In this document: in pieces, positions 33,365-33,602 of the stretch
How positions within the stretch are numbered: the first letter of the stretch is position 1
How the letters are laid out: each line of letters starts with the position of its first letter
Origin: Armatimonadota bacterium
GTDB lineage: Bacteria; Armatimonadota; JAAZEB01
Assembly: GCA_012512265.1 (NCBI GenBank)
Contig: JAAZEM010000135.1
Span: 1-33,602, forward strand
DNA length: 33,602 nt
Reading direction: 5' to 3'
Program-made: the position numbers and the translations under genes
The notes under the pieces: model-generated
The model's input: the letters and a program-made list of their open reading frames with translations, nothing else
Told to the model about the DNA's origin: nothing
Database searches by the model: none

Positions 33365-33602
33365 ATGACTTCTCTACGGCGCTCACTCCTCGCGCTCTTC
33401 TGGTGTTGCCTCTTTGTCGCGATGGCAGCGAAGAGACCAGCATGCGCGAGCCTCGCGCTTCCCGAGCCCGCGGTCGCCGTCGTGGCCACCATCGGCTCGC
33501 AGGGCGGCGGGCAAGACCTGGTGCCTCAGAACGCCGAGGTGGTGCTGCACGAAAGAGGCCTGGACGTGACCCAATGGCGGGGCATCGTCATGGGAGCCGC
33601 CC
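33365..33602 (+). CDS. 5' part of a secreted protein, cut by the window edge
   Basis: 79 codons open to the last base, no stop. The ATG at 33365 is 7 nt after AGGAGGG (33351-33357); an in-frame ATG at 33359 is too close to it. Residues 1-29 look like a signal peptide (MTSLRRSLLALFWCCLFVAMAA, ending ACAS). The visible mature part contains AVVATIGSQGGGQDLV and a Val/Glu-rich strand, too short to assign. Regulation may involve the foldable leader just upstream. Confidence 0.7.
   Translation, partial: MTSLRRSLLALFWCCLFVAMAAKRPACASLALPEPAVAVVATIGSQGGGQDLVPQNAEVVLHERGLDVTQWRGIVMGAA

Noticed and set aside
1..33602. tRNA, rRNA, CRISPR arrays, insertion sequences, attachment sites
   Set aside because: Read for T-loop motifs, spaced direct repeats, transposase motifs and terminal repeats; none found.

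Overview
The window is G+C-rich, densely coding bacterial DNA dominated by large secreted carbohydrate-active or carbohydrate-binding proteins. The best taxonomic clue is the pseudopilin-like protein at 10317-10955 (minus). It has the N-terminal [19 protein letters not shown] segment, an [10 protein letters not shown] segment and an H-X9-DG motif, a combination common in Armatimonadota and also in Planctomycetota and Lentisphaerota. Armatimonadota is my preferred guess, by inference only. I saw no rRNA, tRNA, CRISPR array, insertion sequence or phage gene.

Layout, left to right. (1) 177-5722: a 1429-aa secreted GH101/GH129-like protein whose stop overlaps the start of an HI0933-type flavoprotein. 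(2) 5729-7653: a strong extended -10 promoter, a possible 50-codon leader ORF and an orphan double-PAS histidine kinase. (3) 7780-10235: an AAC(3)-fold acetyltransferase-like protein and a secreted GH20-like protein. (4) 10317-11093: the pseudopilin-like gene with a textbook sigma70 promoter, convergent with (3). (5) 11223-11783: a GNAT acetyltransferase. (6) 11821-15642 (minus): a 1273-aa secreted protein with a PcRGLX (PL26-like rhamnogalacturonan lyase) core. (7) 16099-20796: Gfo/Idh/MocA oxidoreductase, nitrilase-family amidase and secreted DUF4838 protein, all co-directional. (8) 21357-25021: secreted GH141-like beta-helix protein and an amidohydrolase, after a 560-nt hairpin-rich gap. 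(9) 25126-28032 (minus): a GH20-like protein with a C-terminal CBM9-like domain and no signal peptide. (10) 28292-29554: an RhlE-type DEAD-box helicase with a palindrome over its promoter. (11) 29569-31593 (minus): a secreted M14 zinc carboxypeptidase with a CBM-like front end. (12) 31811-32885: a small secreted peptide overlapping a DUF1186/SEC-C gene, then the only canonical U-tract terminator in the window. (13) 32986-33602: a leader able to fold two ways, then the first 79 codons of a secreted protein that runs off the window.

Functionally the window looks like a loose glycan-foraging island. Secreted GH20-like, GH129-like, GH141-like and PL26-like enzymes would attack complex, possibly pectin-like or amino-sugar-containing glycans. 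The Gfo/Idh/MocA oxidoreductase, the amidase and the amidohydrolase could process released sugars or amides inside the cell. No SusC/D pair, ABC or MFS transporter, or DNA-binding regulator was seen, so uptake and control must lie elsewhere. Two threads tie the proteins together: a GH20-like barrel with an acidic strand followed by a Cys-X-X-Cys knuckle in three genes, and an N-P-x-F-E type binding domain in three genes.
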